Positions 5,833-7,630 of a stretch of 7,630 bases of DNA are shown here, piece by piece. The notes below the pieces were generated by a model, which was not told the DNA's origin, did no database searches, and saw nothing but the letters and a program-made list of their open reading frames with translations. Source of the stretch: Lachnospiraceae bacterium (lineage in GTDB: Bacteria; Bacillota_A; Clostridia; Lachnospirales; Lachnospiraceae); the NCBI GenBank assembly GCA_017634255.1, contig JAGBNT010000031.1:1-7630 (forward strand), in the 5' to 3' direction. Each line of letters begins with the position of its first letter. The first letter of the stretch is position 1. The translations under genes and the position numbers were made by a program.

Positions 5833-5909
5833 GAAATAGTTCAAGAGACAAGAGACTCAGCGATGAGTTTAAAAAAGATCAGAAGTTTATAAAACGGTGG
5901 TAAGACAGC

Positions 5910-6500
5910 ATGAATGACAGAGATGATCTTATATGGGAAGAGGTCAGCACAGAGCATATAATAAACAATGAATGGATCGATTTCAGACGATCAGCGTATC
6001 GTTTTCCGGACGGTACGGTTTATGAGCCGTTCTACACCTATAGCCGCAGAGATTATGTGGTGATAGTGGCATCTGATACCGAGGGAAGATATATATGTGT
6101 AAGACAATTTCGTCAGGGCATCAAAGAAGTCACAACAGAATTTCCAGCGGGCGGCCTTGAAAAGACTGACGGAAGGGAATATGGCAAAAGAAGCCCTAAT
6201 GCATCGGAAGATTCTTTGGATGCCGCCAAAAGAGAACTAAAAGAGGAGACCGGATACGTATCCGACAAATGGACATACCTTCTTAAGGTCCCTTCAAATG
6301 CGACGATCGCCGATAATTATGCTTACATATACATGGCAGAGGACTGTATGAGAGTTACCGAGCAGTCTCTGGATGATACGGAGTTTCTTAATGTTGAGCT
6401 GCATACGACAGCAGAGATAGAGGAGCTTATCCAGACAGAAAGATTTCAGCAGAGCGTTCATATCATGGCATGGCTGCTTGCCAGGAGAAGCAAGGTATGA
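5910..6500 (+). CDS. Nudix hydrolase, ADP-ribose pyrophosphatase type
   Basis: A 196-residue cytoplasmic enzyme of the Nudix superfamily, which cleaves nucleoside diphosphates linked to another moiety; the layout resembles ADP-ribose pyrophosphatases (ADP-ribose to AMP and ribose 5-phosphate, with Mg2+). The N-terminal strands (about 8-60), then YICVRQFRQG (61-70) and TTEFPAGGLE (75-84), are characteristic of that branch. The catalytic box is E100-x7-R108-E109-L110-K-E112-E113-T-G115-Y, with the metal-binding glutamates present. Between GGLE (81-84) and E100 there are about 14 extra residues (TDGREYGKRSPNAS), so the glycine normally six positions before the first box glutamate is missing from that place. 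The start has a weak GGTGG site 9 bases upstream (5896-5900). It appears to be transcribed alone. Substrate choice is inferred; other sugar-nucleotide substrates are possible. Confidence 0.93.
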   Translation: MNDRDDLIWEEVSTEHIINNEWIDFRRSAYRFPDGTVYEPFYTYSRRDYVVIVASDTEGRYICVRQFRQGIKEVTTEFPAGGLEKTDGREYGKRSPNASEDSLDAAKRELKEETGYVSDKWTYLLKVPSNATIADNYAYIYMAEDCMRVTEQSLDDTEFLNVELHTTAEIEELIQTERFQQSVHIMAWLLARRSKV

Positions 6501-6656
6501 AAGCAAGGCTGTTCAAGGAACAAAAATAAACGATGATGCGAGCTCAAGTCTGAACCGGTATAGAAAATGGAAGAAACCTTAAATGCATTCAAAAAAGAAA
6601 AATCTATTCGTGAAAGGCGTGGTAATAAGCCCAGACTATAGAAACCGTATTGCCAT
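6501..6656. other. Convergent intergenic spacer
   Basis: These 156 bases separate the ends of the convergent Nudix and surface-protein genes. A bidirectional terminator would be expected, but I see only a weak GTTC-AAG-GAAC stem (6511-6521) followed by A-rich sequence, with no GC-rich stem and T-run in either direction. The segment TGCCATTTAC/TGCCATTTGT at 6651-6670 is a short direct repeat over the stop of the surface-protein gene. I see nothing else. Confidence 0.5.
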
Positions 6657-7630
6657 TTACTGCCATTTGTCCCCAATGAGGGCGCCTTTGTAATCGCCCT
6701 TCTTTTCTGCGATCCTAAAGGTCAGGGTCTTTGTTCCGGCAAAGGAGCCGAGGCCCTTGAGGGTGACCTTTGCTGTTCCTTTCTTTTTGTTGTTTTTGTA
6801 GCCGCTGACGGCAAAATCCTTTCCGTAAACAAGGTACTCAGGAGCGGATTTGCTGCCCGTATACAATATCTCACTGAGATCTTTGCTTCCGAGATATACC
6901 GCGCTTCCGGTATAGACCTGGGCACTGATGCTCCTCATGGTTTTTGTCCTGCTCATGTTTGCCGAAGGTGCCATATACCTGAAGGCTGTCTTTGCAGGAG
7001 CTTCACTGCTGTAATTTCCCTTTCCTGTCAGTATAATAAAGACCTGTCCGCTTTCATCCGTATTGCTGGGAACTGAAGTATCTATTTTTTCAACCGTATA
7101 ATCAGTTCCGGCCTTAAGCTTTTTGCCGTCAATATCGATTACGGTGACGGAAGGCTTCTTAAGTTTTTTCAGAGTTGTAAACTGATCCCTGGCCTCAACG
7201 GTTATTCCTTCTGCATTGAGACTCTGCTTTGTGATCTCAAACTTTAATGTAACGCTGCCCTTGTAAGTTCCCTTTCCGCTAACCTTGATTAGGGCTGTTT
7301 TTTCACCGTTTGTGACGGCTTTGTTTTTTGAATAGGAGAGGGTATAATCCTTTCCCTCCTTCAGGGTGACGCCATTATCCTTTATGGTGATGGCTGGCTT
7401 TGCGCCTCCCTTTGCGTAGGGAATACTTTCAGGATAAGTGTAGGTGAAAGCGGAACCGTTTCCGGCTTCTTCAAGCTTTCTGTTTCCTGTGATCCTGAAG
7501 GTGGCGGTCTTTGTTCCTGCAGGACTGTTTTCGCCTGTTCCCATGCCTTCAAATACAACCGTTGCAGTGCCCGGATCGCTATTGTTCAGCACATATGCCG
7601 GCCTGTAATCAGTTCCTTCGACCAACTGTC
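6657..7630 (-). CDS. C-terminal part of a cell-surface protein with Ig-like beta-repeats (5' end outside window)
   Basis: The minus-strand frame is open from the window edge (about 324 residues visible) to a TAA at 6659-6657. The apparent start codon near 7625 (TTG) is internal; the real start is outside the window. It carries four related repeats of roughly 65-75 residues, each with a G-x-D-Y/F segment, then G-x-A-x-V, G-x-G and a closing strand [FL]-x-[FI]: about 7630-7482 (partial), 7418-7227, 7199-6975 and 6929-6708. This pattern is common in large secreted proteins of Lachnospiraceae, where such repeats act as stalks or spacers. It has no cysteine, LPXTG motif or C-terminal hydrophobic tail; the end is KGDYKGALIGDKWQ, so anchoring must be elsewhere or the protein is released. 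An adhesive or carbohydrate-active N-terminal domain may lie outside the window. Confidence 0.9.
   Translation of the reverse strand, partial: QLVEGTDYRPAYVLNNSDPGTATVVFEGMGTGENSPAGTKTATFRITGNRKLEEAGNGSAFTYTYPESIPYAKGGAKPAITIKDNGVTLKEGKDYTLSYSKNKAVTNGEKTALIKVSGKGTYKGSVTLKFEITKQSLNAEGITVEARDQFTTLKKLKKPSVTVIDIDGKKLKAGTDYTVEKIDTSVPSNTDESGQVFIILTGKGNYSSEAPAKTAFRYMAPSANMSRTKTMRSISAQVYTGSAVYLGSKDLSEILYTGSKSAPEYLVYGKDFAVSGYKNNKKKGTAKVTLKGLGSFAGTKTLTFRIAEKKGDYKGALIGDKWQ
6708..7630 (-). repeat. Four degenerate Ig-like/MBG-like repeats in the surface protein
   Basis: Signature cores: EGTDYRPAY with GTATVVFEGMG; EGKDYTLSY with TALIKVSGKGTYKG; AGTDYTVEK with QVFIILTGKGNY; YGKDFAVSG with GTAKVTLKGLGSFAG. 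Each begins with a proline- or tyrosine-containing strand and ends near FRI/FEI/FRY. The third copy is the most divergent and carries an insertion after its DYTVEK core (residues rich in S, T, N and D). Confidence 0.75.

Larger units (their letters stand above)
5551..5909. other. Gap without an intact gene: decayed gene remnants and a promoter
   Basis: These 359 bases lie between the secreted-protein and Nudix genes. They hold a RhuM-family C-terminal fragment (about 5613-5792) and then a short open piece (5835-5903) ending RLSDEFKKDQKFIKRW before a TAA. That piece reads like the tail of a protein but has stop codons just upstream and no start. An extended -10 lies at 5824-5832. No terminator hairpin with a T-run is visible after the secreted-protein gene. 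Overall it looks like a site of past insertion and decay. Confidence 0.6.

Noticed and set aside
5701..5892. Plus-strand 63-codon frame starting MMSSVYDRIRN
   Set aside because: It is the shifted frame of the RhuM relic and has no ribosome binding site.
6511..6521. GTTC-AAG-GAAC as a terminator after the Nudix gene
   Set aside because: A 4-bp stem followed by A-rich, not T-rich, sequence is too weak.
7623..7625. TTG as the start of the surface-protein gene
   Set aside because: The frame stays open to the window edge, the first visible repeat is already under way, and no signal peptide follows.

Overview
The window looks like a chromosomal segment of a Clostridia bacterium, most likely a Lachnospiraceae member. 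This rests on AGGAGG-type ribosome binding sites, moderate-to-low GC, and a surface protein built from the bacterial Ig-like beta-repeats typical of that family's secreted proteins. It is an inference from gene style, not a marker gene. Every function is assigned by reading motifs; no search was run.

Left block (1-3521, minus strand): a two-gene unit reading leftwards. The first gene (3521-2646) encodes a 291-residue protein resembling two degenerate GNAT acetyltransferase folds in tandem. The second starts at 2562 and runs off the window: at least 854 residues of acidic, helical, coiled-coil-rich protein with no family I can recognise. A 46-bp near-perfect inverted repeat (2610-2655) lies between them, and its right arm includes the last two sense codons and the stop of the first gene.

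Divergent control region (3522-3698): separates that unit from a plus-strand WYL-domain transcriptional regulator (3699-4685). It holds three spaced TATCAA/TATCAG direct repeats, a consensus TATAAT, an extended -10 for the regulator gene, and a decamer (GTTTACTATA) that also occurs in both arms of the intercistronic inverted repeat. The simplest reading is that the WYL protein controls itself and the divergent unit. WYL regulators often sit beside accessory or defence loci, so GNAT-like + giant coiled-coil protein is the best candidate here for an undescribed system, but its function is unknown.

Middle block (4686-5550, plus): a 55-residue cytoplasmic protein followed after 31 bases by a secreted protein of about 183 residues carrying four copies of an F/Y-[DG]-E-[LF]-H motif, probably one transcript.

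Right block: a decayed C-terminal fragment of a RhuM-family gene (about 5613-5792), then a Nudix hydrolase of the ADP-ribose pyrophosphatase type (5910-6500) with its own extended -10 promoter. Converging on it from the right is the C-terminal part of a repeat-rich cell-surface protein (7630-6657, minus), truncated by the window edge. No tRNA, rRNA, CRISPR, transposase or convincing intrinsic terminator was seen.
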